Below the pieces are notes generated by a model, which searched no databases, had not been told where the DNA came from, and saw nothing but the letters and a program-made list of their open reading frames with translations. A stretch of DNA of 64,000 bases from Nostoc sp. TCL240-02 (GTDB lineage: Bacteria > Cyanobacteriota > Cyanobacteriia > Cyanobacteriales > Nostocaceae): contig NZ_CP040094.1 in assembly GCF_013343235.1 (NCBI RefSeq), positions 7,311,001 through 7,375,000 on the forward strand, written 5' to 3'. Positions 16,044 through 24,525 of this stretch are shown one piece after another. Position 1 is the stretch's first letter, and every line of letters begins with the position of its first letter. The position numbers and the translations under genes were made by a program.

Positions 16044-17138
16044 GTGCCAAAATCCCCTAAATATTTGCTGATTGGCTCAACCGAGACTTATAGCGGTAAA
16101 TCTGCAACTGTTCTGGGTTTGTCTCATCAGCTACAGCAAAAAGGACTGGATATTACCTACGGTAAACCGCTTGGTACGTGTCTAAATTCGTCTAGTGGAA
16201 CCGTAATTGAGGAAGATGTCCAATTCATCGCTCTTAGCCTCAATTTGCCGGAAAACCGTGTTGCACCTACAATGCTGGCTTTGGATGAACTCAATGTGCA
16301 AAAGCGCTTACGAGGGGAAGACAAAACCGATTATCAGCAGTCCTTAATACAGCAATATTTACAAATGTCCCAAGGAGATTTGGTATTACTGGAGGGGCCT
16401 GGTGATTTTTCCGAAGGCAATTTGTTTGACTTGTCTTTGCTGCAAATGGCTGAAGTATTAGATGCTGGCGTGCTGTTAGTAAGCCGCTATAAATCGTTGC
16501 TTTCGGTTGAGGCGCTATTGGCTGCTAAAGGGCGTGTGGGCGATCGCTTGATGGGAGTTGTGATCAATGATATCCCTGTCACCCAACTAGAAGCAGTTAA
16601 CACTCTCTTACGTCCATTTTTGGAACAGCAAGGGATTCCCGTGCTAGCAATGCTGCCAAATAGCGATTTGCTCCGTAGTATCAGTGTTGGTGAACTGGTG
16701 AAGCAGTTAAAGGCTGACGTTCTCTGTCGCAACGATCGCATGGATTTGTTGGTAGAAAGTCTGGCAATTGGAGCGATGAATGTCAACTCTGCTGTCAAGT
16801 ATTTCCGCAAACGCCGAAATATGGCAGTTGTAACAGGAGGCGATCGCGTCGAAATTCAGCAAGCGGCTTTAGAAACTTCTACTCAATGTTTAATTCTCAC
16901 CGGGCAACTACCACCGCCGCCGTTCATTCTTAGTCGCGCTGAAGAACTAGAAATCCCCATTTTATCTGTTGACTTAGACACCCTCACCACTGTAGAAATT
17001 GTTAACCGCACTTTCGGACAAGTCCGCCTCCACGAACCGATTAAGGTTCATTGCATTCGGCAATTAATGTCTGAGCATTTTGACATTGAACGCCTGTTAT
17101 CTAAACTGGGTTTAACTCCAGCAGTAGCATTGTCTTAG
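16044..17138 (+). CDS. BioD/Pta-N-like P-loop protein with DRTGG domain
   Basis: A 364-residue protein from GTG 16044, with AGGAG seven bases upstream. The N-terminal 220 residues form a P-loop dethiobiotin-synthetase/CobQ-like domain (LLIGSTETYSGKSATVLGL, Walker-A-like at about 8-20; LVLLEGPGDF at about 110). The C-terminal part (about 220-335) is a DRTGG domain (VVTGGDRVEIQQAAL). This two-domain layout equals the N-terminal regulatory part of long phosphotransacetylases but without the catalytic PTA domain. Such stand-alone proteins are conserved in cyanobacteria and their function is not known; a role in sensing nucleotide or acetyl-phosphate metabolism is a guess. The next gene is 246 bp downstream on the same strand. 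Confidence 0.82.
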   Translation: MPKSPKYLLIGSTETYSGKSATVLGLSHQLQQKGLDITYGKPLGTCLNSSSGTVIEEDVQFIALSLNLPENRVAPTMLALDELNVQKRLRGEDKTDYQQSLIQQYLQMSQGDLVLLEGPGDFSEGNLFDLSLLQMAEVLDAGVLLVSRYKSLLSVEALLAAKGRVGDRLMGVVINDIPVTQLEAVNTLLRPFLEQQGIPVLAMLPNSDLLRSISVGELVKQLKADVLCRNDRMDLLVESLAIGAMNVNSAVKYFRKRRNMAVVTGGDRVEIQQAALETSTQCLILTGQLPPPPFILSRAEELEIPILSVDLDTLTTVEIVNRTFGQVRLHEPIKVHCIRQLMSEHFDIERLLSKLGLTPAVALS

Positions 17139-17384
17139 ATTCATCAAGCTAAACAATTAAGAGCATCTATGCTCAATTATCAGGTAGGAGCCTGTACTAC
17201 TGGCGAAGAAAAAGTCGGCACGCTGTCACCTCAGAGGCGATCGCGTGCTATCTCTCTTTGCACTGTAATCGAGTTATTGAACCAAACAATCGAAAAATTG
17301 TAGCAATGTCTAACTCAAGTTTTCCTCGCACCTACACGCTGTTTGGTAAAATATCTGGGTCGTTTAATCGGATTATATCTATCT

Positions 17385-17888
17385 TTGAGCCAATCAACAG
17401 ACCTTATTAAACTCGACACATTAGCGCAAGAACTAGCGACAATCCAGCAAACGGGTTCCAAAAAAATCGCCTTGTTGGGTTCTCGTCACGTTCCGATTAC
17501 GCATCAGAATCTTATTGAAATGATGACTTATGCCCTAGTTTTATCGGGCAATCGCATCATTACTTCTGGTGCTACAGGGACAAATTCAGCGGCCATTAAG
17601 GGAGCAACGCGGGCTGATGCAAATTTGTTGACGGTGATTCTACCTCAAAGCCTGGAACGCCAGCCTTTAGAATCGCGCCAGCAACTAGAACAGGTAATGC
17701 ATTTAGTGGAAAATCCCAGTAATGATAATCTGTCCCTTGCCGAAGCTAGTTACCTGTGCAACAAGGAAATTGTCTCCCGTTGCCAGCAACTGATCTGTTT
17801 TGCGTTTCATGACAGCCGCACCCTGTTGCAAACTTGTCAAGATGCAGAAGAACAAAGAAAAGTAGTAACGCTTTTCTACTTTGATTAG
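17385..17888 (+). CDS. DprA/LOG-like Rossmann nucleotide-binding protein
   Basis: A Rossmann-fold protein with KKIALLGSRHVPIT at the first strand-loop and RIITSGATGTNSAAIKGA, the GSR...SG(G/A)xxGxxxxA pattern of DprA/Smf and LOG proteins. The C-terminus (RKVVTLFYFD) completes a compact single domain of about 167 residues. I place the start at TTG 17385 (MSQSTDLIKL) because conserved sequence begins there; the frame also stays open from TTG 17343, giving 181 residues. Neither start has a good ribosome site. It lacks the DprA winged helix, so a role in DNA uptake is doubtful. An ATG at 17306 in another frame gives only 35 codons. Confidence 0.75.
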   Translation: MSQSTDLIKLDTLAQELATIQQTGSKKIALLGSRHVPITHQNLIEMMTYALVLSGNRIITSGATGTNSAAIKGATRADANLLTVILPQSLERQPLESRQQLEQVMHLVENPSNDNLSLAEASYLCNKEIVSRCQQLICFAFHDSRTLLQTCQDAEEQRKVVTLFYFD

Positions 17889-17965
17889 TCATTTGTCATT
17901 TGTCTTTTGTCATTTGTATTTGACTGATGACTAATGACTGATGACTAATGACTAATAACCAACAA
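17889..17965. repeat. STRR array (TCATTTG and TGACTAA/TGACTGA units)
   Basis: TTTGTCA-type units are followed by four tandem TGACTAA/TGACTGA heptamers. The array lies between the DprA-like gene and the MAPEG gene and looks non-coding. Confidence 0.85.
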
Positions 17966-17974
17966 CAATAAGTA

Positions 17975-18373
17975 ATGATAATTTTTTTGTACTCGATCGC
18001 TGCTGCTGTCGTTCTGATTTACCTGCCATTTTTGGTAGTGGCTTATGCCCGTGTGCGTATTGGCAAGGAAATGCTTGCTACTCCTCGCGCGATGGTTGAT
18101 AAATTGCCGCCTTATGCCCAACGAGCTACTTGGGCACATCAGAACACCTTTGAAGCCTTTATGATATTTGCCGCAGCCGCATTGATGGCTTATGTAACTG
18201 GTGTAAATTCTTTTACGGGGCAAATAGCTGTGATCGCCTTTGTGGTGGCTCGTTTGCTATACTCAGTTTTTTATATTTTGAATATACCCCTTTTGCGATC
18301 GCTCATGTTTGCTACTGGTATTGTTAGCTCTATCACTCTTATCTTCTTGAGCATCATCCAAGCTACTAATTAG
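17975..18373 (+). CDS. MAPEG family membrane protein
   Basis: A 132-residue protein with four hydrophobic helices and the MAPEG signature region RVRIGKEMLATPR...RATWAHQNTFEAFMIF (residues 27-66), which contains the conserved Gln-Asn and Glu. MAPEG proteins form trimers and include microsomal glutathione transferases and leukotriene synthases; bacterial members probably conjugate or reduce reactive lipophiles with glutathione. The length is normal. It is followed by repeat-rich DNA before yajQ, so it is likely to be monocistronic. Confidence 0.9.
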   Translation: MIIFLYSIAAAVVLIYLPFLVVAYARVRIGKEMLATPRAMVDKLPPYAQRATWAHQNTFEAFMIFAAAALMAYVTGVNSFTGQIAVIAFVVARLLYSVFYILNIPLLRSLMFATGIVSSITLIFLSIIQATN

Positions 18374-18535
18374 GTGGCGGGGGAATGGGGAATGGGGAAT
18401 GGGGACTAGGAAAAAATTTTTCCATAATTTAATCCAAAATCCAATCCAAAATCCAATCCAAAATCGTTCGACTGAGCGAAGTCGTTCGCGTAGCGTTCCG
18501 CAGGAAAGTCCAAAATCTAAAATCTAAAGTGTTTT
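18374..18535. repeat. Mixed repeat spacer (GGGGAAT and AAAATCC units)
   Basis: The spacer holds four GGGGAAT heptamers, then tandem AATCCAA/AAATCC units, then a dispersed cyanobacterial repeat (GACTGAGCGAAGTCGTTCGC and CGTAGCGTTCC at about 18468-18503), then further AAAATCT units. It is non-coding and ends directly before the yajQ start. Confidence 0.8.
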
Positions 18536-19027
18536 ATGGCTTCTACATTTTCCTTTGACATTGTGAGCGACTTTGATCGACAAGAGTTAGTTAACGCAGT
18601 CGATCAAGTTATACGAGACATCAAAGGTCGTTACGACCTCAAAGACACTGAAACTACTGTCGAGTTGGTCGAAGAAAGCATTAACGTTAGTACTGACAGC
18701 GAGTTTACCTTAGATTCTGTACATACCATTCTGCGAGAAAAAGCCGCCAAGCGTAACCTCTCCCAGAAAATCTTTGATTTTGGCAAAGTTGAATCAGCTA
18801 GTGGTAATCGCGTCCGTCAAGAAATCAAACTAAAAAAAGGCATAAGTCAAGAAATCGCCAAACAAATTTCCAAATTGATTCGGGACGAATTCAAAAAAGT
18901 ACAAGCCTCAATCCAAGGTGATGCCGTGAGGGTTTCTGCAAAATCTAAAGACGACTTACAAGTAGTAATGCAGCGACTAAAACAAGAAGACTACCCAGTT
19001 GCTTTGCAATTTACAAATTATCGTTAA
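18536..19027 (+). CDS. yajQ: YajQ family nucleotide-binding protein
   Basis: A 163-residue protein, full length for YajQ. It starts [20 protein letters not shown], has KGRYDLKDT at about 31-39 and ends [12 protein letters not shown], all typical of the family. YajQ has two RRM-like ferredoxin folds; some homologues bind cyclic di-GMP and act as transcription co-regulators, others bind nucleotides or tRNA. The cytoplasmic protein shows no odd features. The gene is flanked by repeats and has no operon partners. Confidence 0.95.
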   Translation: MASTFSFDIVSDFDRQELVNAVDQVIRDIKGRYDLKDTETTVELVEESINVSTDSEFTLDSVHTILREKAAKRNLSQKIFDFGKVESASGNRVRQEIKLKKGISQEIAKQISKLIRDEFKKVQASIQGDAVRVSAKSKDDLQVVMQRLKQEDYPVALQFTNYR

Positions 19028-19121
19028 AAAACTCGTAATTCGTAACTAATCAATTCAATTACGAATTACGAATTACGTTAGCGTAGCGGTAGCGAGTCTG
19101 CGAACGTCATTACAAATTATT
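19028..19121. repeat. AATTACGAATT repeats and TAGCGTAGCGG element
   Basis: The spacer contains CAATTACGAATTACGAATTA repeats and the dispersed sequence TTAGCGTAGCGGTAGCGAG. It lies between the convergent yajQ and GST genes. No gene is present. Confidence 0.7.
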
Positions 19122-19679
19122 CTAACCCCGTCCGCCAATACTTTTTTGAAATGCCGGACGCTCAGATAACTGCTTCATATAGTTCAACACTGCTGGGTAG
19201 GCGCTGAGGTCTAGCTTTAGCATAATCGGAATGTAAGTTAGAATAGACCCCACTGCCACATCAGCAACTGTGAACTCATTACTGAGCAAAAAAGCTTGCT
19301 TACTGAAAATTTCATTTAATGGAGCCAACAAGCGGGGCATTTCTCGTTCCCGATTTGCTTCCCCAAAAATTCCTGGCCCAAGGGTAGCATTGGCAAACAA
19401 TACCCATTGATAAAATACAGCACGTTCCTCTACTGAAAGTCCAGTTTTACCGTACTTTTCAGCAAGATACAGCAAAATTGCCCCAGATTCCCAAAGCTGA
19501 AAATCCCCATCAACAATTGCTGGAACTTTACCAACTGGGTTAATTGTCAAATATTCAGGCTTGAGGTGTTCACCCGCCTGCATATCGAGTTTGACGAATT
19601 CGTAAGGAACTTGTATTTCCTCTAAATACCATTGAACAATTGAGGCTCGACTACGAGCGCCACCATAAAGTTTGAGCAT
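19122..19679 (-). CDS. Glutathione S-transferase family protein
   Basis: A 185-residue GST. The N-terminal thioredoxin-like domain (1-80) begins LKLYGGARSRASIVQWYLEE, with the cis-Pro strand VGKVPAIVDGDFQLWESGAI and the glutathione-binding Glu-Ser. A shortened all-helical C-terminal domain contains FTVADVAVGSIL. Ser or Arg (GGARSRAS) occupies the usual catalytic position, as in bacterial beta/nu/omega-like members. The start lies 6 bp after the stop of the upstream gene (19686-20150), so the two are co-transcribed. It is somewhat shorter than the usual 200-220 residues. The function is probably detoxification. Confidence 0.9.
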   Translation of the reverse strand: MLKLYGGARSRASIVQWYLEEIQVPYEFVKLDMQAGEHLKPEYLTINPVGKVPAIVDGDFQLWESGAILLYLAEKYGKTGLSVEERAVFYQWVLFANATLGPGIFGEANREREMPRLLAPLNEIFSKQAFLLSNEFTVADVAVGSILTYIPIMLKLDLSAYPAVLNYMKQLSERPAFQKSIGGRG

Positions 19680-19685
19680 AATTAC

Positions 19686-20150
19686 TTAAAGAACTTTGTG
19701 AGTGTGAGAATGTTGTTTAACGTTATCTTCTTTTGTTACAACTCTAGCGGCATTTAGCACCCGTTTGCGCTCAATGGAATACTTAAATTCAGTGTAGTTT
19801 GTACCTAATGGAATCAGGGATTTTGCAGATTCACGACGCTTGTATGTACGAGCCGCTGCAAATGCCCGTGGCACAAATTCCTCTCCAAACTGAGCCGACT
19901 CTGGGAAGCCATCCGGCAGGAATTGTGAATCGCCATCCAAGACAGATCCCAAAGTTGTTGCATGGGCCAGCTTATAGGAGGTAGGAATGCCCTTTAAAAG
20001 CGCTTCCAAAGCCGCAGAGGGAATCGGTTCTATGACTTCAATTTGATAAACTTCTCCATCTTCTTTGACGAAGCAGGTTGCCAAGCCGATAACAATGTAG
20101 TCATCGGTTGCTAAATCAGGGGCATTGGGATAGGAAATTGCGGTTGTCAT
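19686..20150 (-). CDS. Conserved cyanobacterial-type protein of unknown function
   Basis: A 154-residue soluble protein; I start at ATG 20150 (MTTAISYPNAPDL), since the earlier TTG at 20165 adds only five residues. Segments DDYIVIGLATCFVKEDGEV, IEPIPSAALEALLKGIPTSY and AAARTYKRRESAKSLIPLG look highly constrained, and I recall similar proteins in many cyanobacteria with no assigned function. There is one cysteine and no membrane segment. It is the first gene of a two-gene unit with the GST. No function can be stated. Confidence 0.75.
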   Translation of the reverse strand: MTTAISYPNAPDLATDDYIVIGLATCFVKEDGEVYQIEVIEPIPSAALEALLKGIPTSYKLAHATTLGSVLDGDSQFLPDGFPESAQFGEEFVPRAFAAARTYKRRESAKSLIPLGTNYTEFKYSIERKRVLNAARVVTKEDNVKQHSHTHKVL

Positions 20151-20165
20151 CAGAAAATTTCTCAA

Positions 20166-20645
20166 AACTTAAAAATTAAATCTAGATGCTGGGGCATTGG
20201 GTATTGGGTATTGGGTATTGGGCATTGGGCATTGGGCACTTGTACTGAGCGAAGCCGAAGTATTGGGCATTGGGCATTAGTTCTTTATTCTTTCTCCCCC
20301 TGCTTCCCCTGCTCCCTCATCTCCCTTGTCCCCCTCTACCCCTCTCCCCTCTTTCTCATCTCTGAAAGAACGGCTTGTTGGCATTCTACCAATTTGTCGC
20401 TCTCACTACCCGACTAGTCTTTGAGATTGACATCTGCTATTTCTGGAATTGACCTCTGGGATCAAGTATCCATCATTAGGTTTGAGGAGCAATTGTTTAT
20501 TTAGGACGTATATTTCTCTTGTGCGGCTAGGTAAAGTTCTCTCTTTAGATGGCTTTTTTGTAACCCTAAATACCTTAAAAATAGACACAGTACGAGCAAA
20601 AACTAAAATTTAATTTTACAAAGCAGGGATTTCAGGCAGGGAAAG
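20166..20645. other. Repeat-rich intergenic region (TTGGGTA/TTGGGCA array)
   Basis: At 20195-20280 about ten TTGGGTA/TTGGGCA heptamers are interrupted by a copy of the ACTGAGCGAAGCCGAAG repeat. Pyrimidine-rich CCCCTGC/CCCCTCT stretches follow to 20350. Short open frames here are repeat artefacts. I see no gene; the right end holds the leader of the TPR gene. Confidence 0.75.
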
Positions 20646-21383
20646 ATGAATATTCACTCATTTCTAGCTGACGATGACCAGCAAAGCAAGCAATATAAAT
20701 ATGTTTTAAATAATACAAATAAAGTCCAAGAGCAGAGGAAAAACGATCGCAGCGCATCTACTTTAGGGAATAACTACTTACGCTCTTTTGCTTTGAAGTC
20801 GGCTCAAGAAGGTGACTATGCAGAGGCGATCGCACTTTTAAGCCAACTAATTTACCGCCGTCCGCACAATGCCGTTGATTACAACAATCGGGGACTCATT
20901 TATTTCCAAAGTGGTGAAAGCCAAAAAGCGCTTTACGACTATAACACCGCCCTGAAACTCAATCCTCATTTGGCTAGTGCTTATAATAACCGGGCAAATT
21001 ACTATGCAGCTTGTGGAGAATTAGCAACAGCACTTGCCGACTACGATCAAGCCATTGATTTGAATCCTGGCTATGTTCGGGCGTGGATTAACCGAGGCAT
21101 TACCTGGCGTGATTTGGGGCGATACGAGGAGGCAATTGAGAATTTTGAGTTAGCACAGCTTTTCGGTCAACTAGAAGGTCATATCTGGGCTGAACGCGGC
21201 AGAACTTACCATCTTTGGGGTGACTGGAATTGTGCGATCGCTGATTATCGTCGTGCCCTCACTCAACTGCCTACTCTCGCAACAACTAGGGATTTCACTG
21301 GTTCTCGCTTGCGTTTACAAATCGAAAATTGGCTAAACGATTTGCTATCTCCTGAGCATCCTACATCCCACTTGGTAGATTAG
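20646..21383 (+). CDS. Tetratricopeptide repeat (TPR) protein
   Basis: A 245-residue cytoplasmic protein. After a polar N-terminus (1-55) there are about five TPR units between residues 56 and 215, with typical phrases: YNNRGLIYFQSGESQKALYD, AYNNRANYYAACGELATALA, AWINRGITWRDLGRYEEAIE and WAERGRTYHLWGDWNCAIA. No signal peptide or catalytic domain is visible. TPR arrays mediate protein-protein contacts; the partner is unknown. Ribosome site GGGAAAG precedes ATG. A hairpin with a T-run lies about 50 bp after the stop, so it is monocistronic. Confidence 0.88.
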   Translation: MNIHSFLADDDQQSKQYKYVLNNTNKVQEQRKNDRSASTLGNNYLRSFALKSAQEGDYAEAIALLSQLIYRRPHNAVDYNNRGLIYFQSGESQKALYDYNTALKLNPHLASAYNNRANYYAACGELATALADYDQAIDLNPGYVRAWINRGITWRDLGRYEEAIENFELAQLFGQLEGHIWAERGRTYHLWGDWNCAIADYRRALTQLPTLATTRDFTGSRLRLQIENWLNDLLSPEHPTSHLVD

Positions 21384-21433
21384 TTCTAAGTGAGTCGGCA
21401 CAATAAAACCAAATTGCGTGAAGAAAAGTAAAC

Positions 21434-21453
21434 AAGGCTCAAGCCTTTTTTTT
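21434..21453 (+). terminator. Rho-independent terminator of the TPR gene
   Basis: AAGGCT and AGCCTT form a short stem (5-6 bp) immediately followed by a run of eight T. It is located 51 bp after the TPR stop codon. Confidence 0.65.
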
Positions 21454-21697
21454 ACTGCTCCTTGTCCCCTGCCTGATCCCAAGGATGATTGTTTACGCCG
21501 ACTTACTTACTGGGAATTCAAAATTCAAAATAATTGATTAAATTTTGAATAGGATTTTACTAATAGATGATAACTACATAGCTATTCAAACATCAGCTAT
21601 TAACCATTATTTATTAGCAATAATATTAAATTCGCACCCGGTTTTTACGTAGCCAAAATCACAATAAACCTAAATAATCCCAAATTAGCCATTTAGC

Positions 21698-22108
21698 TTA
21701 AGGAGATGACTCTGTTTGTTCATCTTCTCTAAGATCCTTATTCATCAACACGACCCGACGCTGATTGGGAGCAAATCGGAATCCTTGTTGTTGCATAATT
21801 CTTCTAGTTTGCTGAGGATCGAAGTTACGGCTAAATTCCACCTGTAAACCATCAACGTGTACTTCCATCAACTTGACTTCAGTATTAATTTCTCGCAACT
21901 TTTCTTGCTGTAACCAATGATGAGGCAAAAGTTGTGCTAAAGCAGATGCTGCAACGGCTGTAACGACAAGATTAACCGCTATCTTGGCTGTGCTTTCTAG
22001 TGCCATCACCTGGTAAGAACGTTGACGAAGATGCCGCTTTGGTCGAGGAATAGCCCGGCGTTTTTGTATAGGTTGTAACGGTGGTCTAGAGGGTTGAATC
22101 GCGTTCAT
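21698..22108 (-). CDS. Single-membrane-span protein, FtsL/DivIC-like topology
   Basis: A 136-residue protein with a basic, proline-rich cytoplasmic N-terminus (about 1-32), one transmembrane helix (IAVNLVVTAVAASALAQLL, about 43-61) and a periplasmic part starting with a short helical stretch (LREINTEVKLMEVHVDGLQ). This bitopic layout resembles FtsL/FtsB-type division proteins, but there is no clear coiled coil of their length and I recognise no specific family. It looks like a conserved cyanobacterial hypothetical. It stands alone, with psaM upstream on the same strand about 410 bp away. Confidence 0.65.
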   Translation of the reverse strand: MNAIQPSRPPLQPIQKRRAIPRPKRHLRQRSYQVMALESTAKIAVNLVVTAVAASALAQLLPHHWLQQEKLREINTEVKLMEVHVDGLQVEFSRNFDPQQTRRIMQQQGFRFAPNQRRVVLMNKDLREDEQTESSP

Positions 22109-22150
22109 GATGCTAAAAGATAACCTCGCTTAGTGAAGGGAAGCACAATG

Positions 22151-22327
22151 AAGAGTGCTGAGTAAAAAAAATCACTAATTATACTCAGCGTCAAATCAGT
22201 TTAGAGTAGCTAGTGCTTCGGCTTAGAGTGGGAGGGTTCATAAGTACTACTTTTTACTCATTACTTTTTCCTGGGCACTCAGCACGGGCTAAACGCCCCG
22301 CTACCGCTAACAGCACTCAGCACTCTT
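22151..22327. repeat. 177-bp element bounded by 13-bp inverted repeats
   Basis: AAGAGTGCTGAGT at 22151-22163 recurs as reverse complement ACTCAGCACTCTT at 22315-22327. The interior is non-coding and includes the dispersed CTAAACGCCCCGCTACCGCT sequence. It resembles a repeat insertion rather than a gene. Confidence 0.5.
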
Positions 22328-22519
22328 GAATGGTTGATTTAGCTGTCATATTACTTCATTTTTTTGAAATAGCTACAAGTGTTTCACCAGTTAAAAAATA
22401 ACCTGGCTTACGTAAGTGTTAGTTTCCTAGCTACTGATGGCATAACGCCAAAAGAAGAAAGGAAATTGCACCCCGTACTGCCAGGATTATTAGCTTTTTA
22501 ACTGTGTCACACCGTAGCC

Positions 22520-22651
22520 TTATTTGTAAAGTTCTGTGGCTAATCGCCAAGCTAGAACTCCTGGAATCAACGCTACAACTAGAGCGATATAGACTTGAGT
22601 GTCTGAGATGGAAGATATCTGAGCGATGTACAGAGTATCTAAGATAGGCAT
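22520..22651 (-). CDS. psaM: Photosystem I reaction centre subunit XII (PsaM)
   Basis: A small gene of 43 codons. The C-terminal 30 residues, ISDTQVYIALVVALIPGVLA plus WRLATELYK, match PsaM, the single-helix subunit of cyanobacterial PSI that lies at the trimer side of the complex in the thylakoid membrane. The start ATG 22651 is supported by AGGAGG nine bases upstream. The N-terminus (MPILDTLYIAQISS) is about 12 residues longer than the PsaM sequences I remember, which begin close to the SDTQ motif; no internal ATG exists, so the extension appears real. The gene is monocistronic. Confidence 0.88.
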   Translation of the reverse strand: MPILDTLYIAQISSISDTQVYIALVVALIPGVLAWRLATELYK

Positions 22652-22809
22652 GGCTGAAAACCTCCTAACCTGAATAGATTTTGAACAGTTCGTTTACTAC
22701 TTTTCCTTGTTTTGCCAGAATTGTGGAATATCTTGTTACAAGATGCAACAAAAGCAGTTATTAGTCAGTAGTCCTTATTTATTCTCTATTAAAAAAATTT
22801 ATAAAAATT

Positions 22810-24078
22810 ATGAATTTGTATTTGGGTATCGACTTCGGTACATCTGGCGCACGCGGCGTGGTAATTGACGAGGAAGCCTATTGTATTCAGGCTGAGGTGA
22901 GATATCCTTTCCAGGACTCAACAGCCACCGTTACGCCAAATATTTGGCAGGAGGCTTTGTTTTTACTGCTGGAACAAATACCTGACCAATTGCGGCAAAA
23001 AATTAAAGCGATCGCAATTAATGGGACTTCTTCTACAGTCTTGCTGGTTGATGCTGCTGGCAACCCAACAGATGCACCATTGCTATATAACGATGCGCGG
23101 GGATCATTGGTGCTAGAGGATTTGAGGAGTATAGCACCCCCTAATCATACCGTGTTGAGTGCCACCTCCAGCCTAGCTAAACTTTTGTGGATGAGACAAT
23201 TACCCTCATTTAGTGAAGCTAGATATTTCTTGCATCAAGCAGATTGGCTGGCGTTTCTTTTACATGGACAGTTGGGAATTAGCGATTACCATAATGCTTT
23301 AAAGCTGGGTTATGACGTGGAAGAGTTGAAATACCCAGAATGGCTAGAAAAACTGCAAATACCGATTCAGCTACCCAAAGTTTTAACTCCTGGTACTCCC
23401 ATTGCCGAATTGCGTCCTGAAATTGCGGATAAGTTTGGTTTTAGCCGTGATTGTCTGGTATGTGCAGGTACAACTGATAGTATCGCGGCTTTTCTCGCCA
23501 GTGGTGCAAAATTACCTGGTGAAGCCGTGACTTCACTGGGTTCAACATTGGTACTAAAGTTATTAAGTCGTACCCGTGTAGAAGATGCCAGATATGGAAT
23601 TTACAGCCATAGGTTAGGGGATTTGTGGCTGACTGGTGGTGCTTCTAATACTGGAGGTGCAGTACTTCAGCAATTTTTCACCAACGCTGAATTAGCAAGC
23701 CTTAGCCGGGAAATTGATGGAGCAAAAGCCAGCGATTTAGATTATTATCCGTTGTTGAAGGTAGGCGATCGCTTTCCAATTAATGATCCCAATTTAGCCC
23801 CACGTTTGGAACCACGCCCAGATAACCCAGTGGAATTTTTGCATGGGTTGTTAGAAAGTATTACCCGCATAGAAGCACGAGGGTACGAATTATTACAGCA
23901 AATGGGAGCAGACAAGTTAAGTCGTGTTTATACTGCTGGCGGTGGCGCGGCTAATGATACTTTGACTACGATTAGAGCGCGTTATTTGCAGATTCCTGTA
24001 GTAGCTTCAGTGTATACAGAAGCTGCTTACGGAACGGCGCTGTTGGGTATGGAAGGCGTGAAAAAGAGTAATGTGTAA
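22810..24078 (+). CDS. FGGY-family carbohydrate kinase, D-ribulose kinase-like
   Basis: A 422-residue sugar kinase with the actin-like ATPase fold: phosphate-1 loop LGIDFGTSGARGVVID (4-19), catalytic Asp region LVCAGTTDSIAAFLASG (about 217-233), phosphate-2 SLGSTLVLKLL and adenosine motif YTAGGGAANDTL (about 377-388). The short FGGY proteins of cyanobacteria and plant plastids (xylulokinase-like, for example SePSK/XK-1) have been shown to phosphorylate D-ribulose, and this protein has the same length and motifs. The gene is alone, so its role in pentose salvage is inferred. Confidence 0.88.
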   Translation: MNLYLGIDFGTSGARGVVIDEEAYCIQAEVRYPFQDSTATVTPNIWQEALFLLLEQIPDQLRQKIKAIAINGTSSTVLLVDAAGNPTDAPLLYNDARGSLVLEDLRSIAPPNHTVLSATSSLAKLLWMRQLPSFSEARYFLHQADWLAFLLHGQLGISDYHNALKLGYDVEELKYPEWLEKLQIPIQLPKVLTPGTPIAELRPEIADKFGFSRDCLVCAGTTDSIAAFLASGAKLPGEAVTSLGSTLVLKLLSRTRVEDARYGIYSHRLGDLWLTGGASNTGGAVLQQFFTNAELASLSREIDGAKASDLDYYPLLKVGDRFPINDPNLAPRLEPRPDNPVEFLHGLLESITRIEARGYELLQQMGADKLSRVYTAGGGAANDTLTTIRARYLQIPVVASVYTEAAYGTALLGMEGVKKSNV

Positions 24079-24232
24079 CTATCTTTTCGTAGATATCTTC
24101 TAAATCAGTATCTATCCCAGTGACAATCGACATATCTCAGACGATACTGGGATGATTAGATACCGGACTATAGATTCCAGGTTCATGATCTGGGCAGCTA
24201 TTCGGGGATGGGTGCTTCGCCACAAGCGAATG

Positions 24233-24484
24233 TCATCTATCCCCTTTACTAATTATCTGTGTGAGTTTTAAGGCGATTAAGAGAAAAAGGTTTTTTAAGA
24301 AGGTTTGACCTGCGCGATCGAGATTATCATCTAGGGAAAAGGTGAGGCTGCGGACTCGGATTTGATCGCTTTTAATATCTAGTGGGTGTGTCAAGTCTTT
24401 GGGATATATCAAAAAGTCTTGTTCGCATTTTGTTGTGTTGGCGTAGCTTAAGGCTAAAATGATGCGACCAAATTTTAATTTGAT
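24233..24484 (-). pseudogene. Start-less open frame, probable gene remnant
   Basis: On the minus strand 83 codons are open between a stop at 24485-24487 and TGA 24233-24235, with no plausible start codon. The translation (KLKFGRIILALSYANTTKCE, then FLIYPKDLTHPLDIKSDQIR and VRSLTFSLDDNLDRAGQTF) has protein-like composition. I do not recognise the family. It may be the 3' remnant of a gene whose 5' part was lost, or chance. Confidence 0.3.
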
Positions 24485-24525
24485 TTATAGATGATACGAT
24501 CGCAGTAAAAGTACTTTAGAGAACT

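Noticed and set aside
17306..17412. Alternative ATG frame before the DprA-like gene
   Set aside because: Only 35 codons; it overlaps the DprA-like frame and shows no homologous content.
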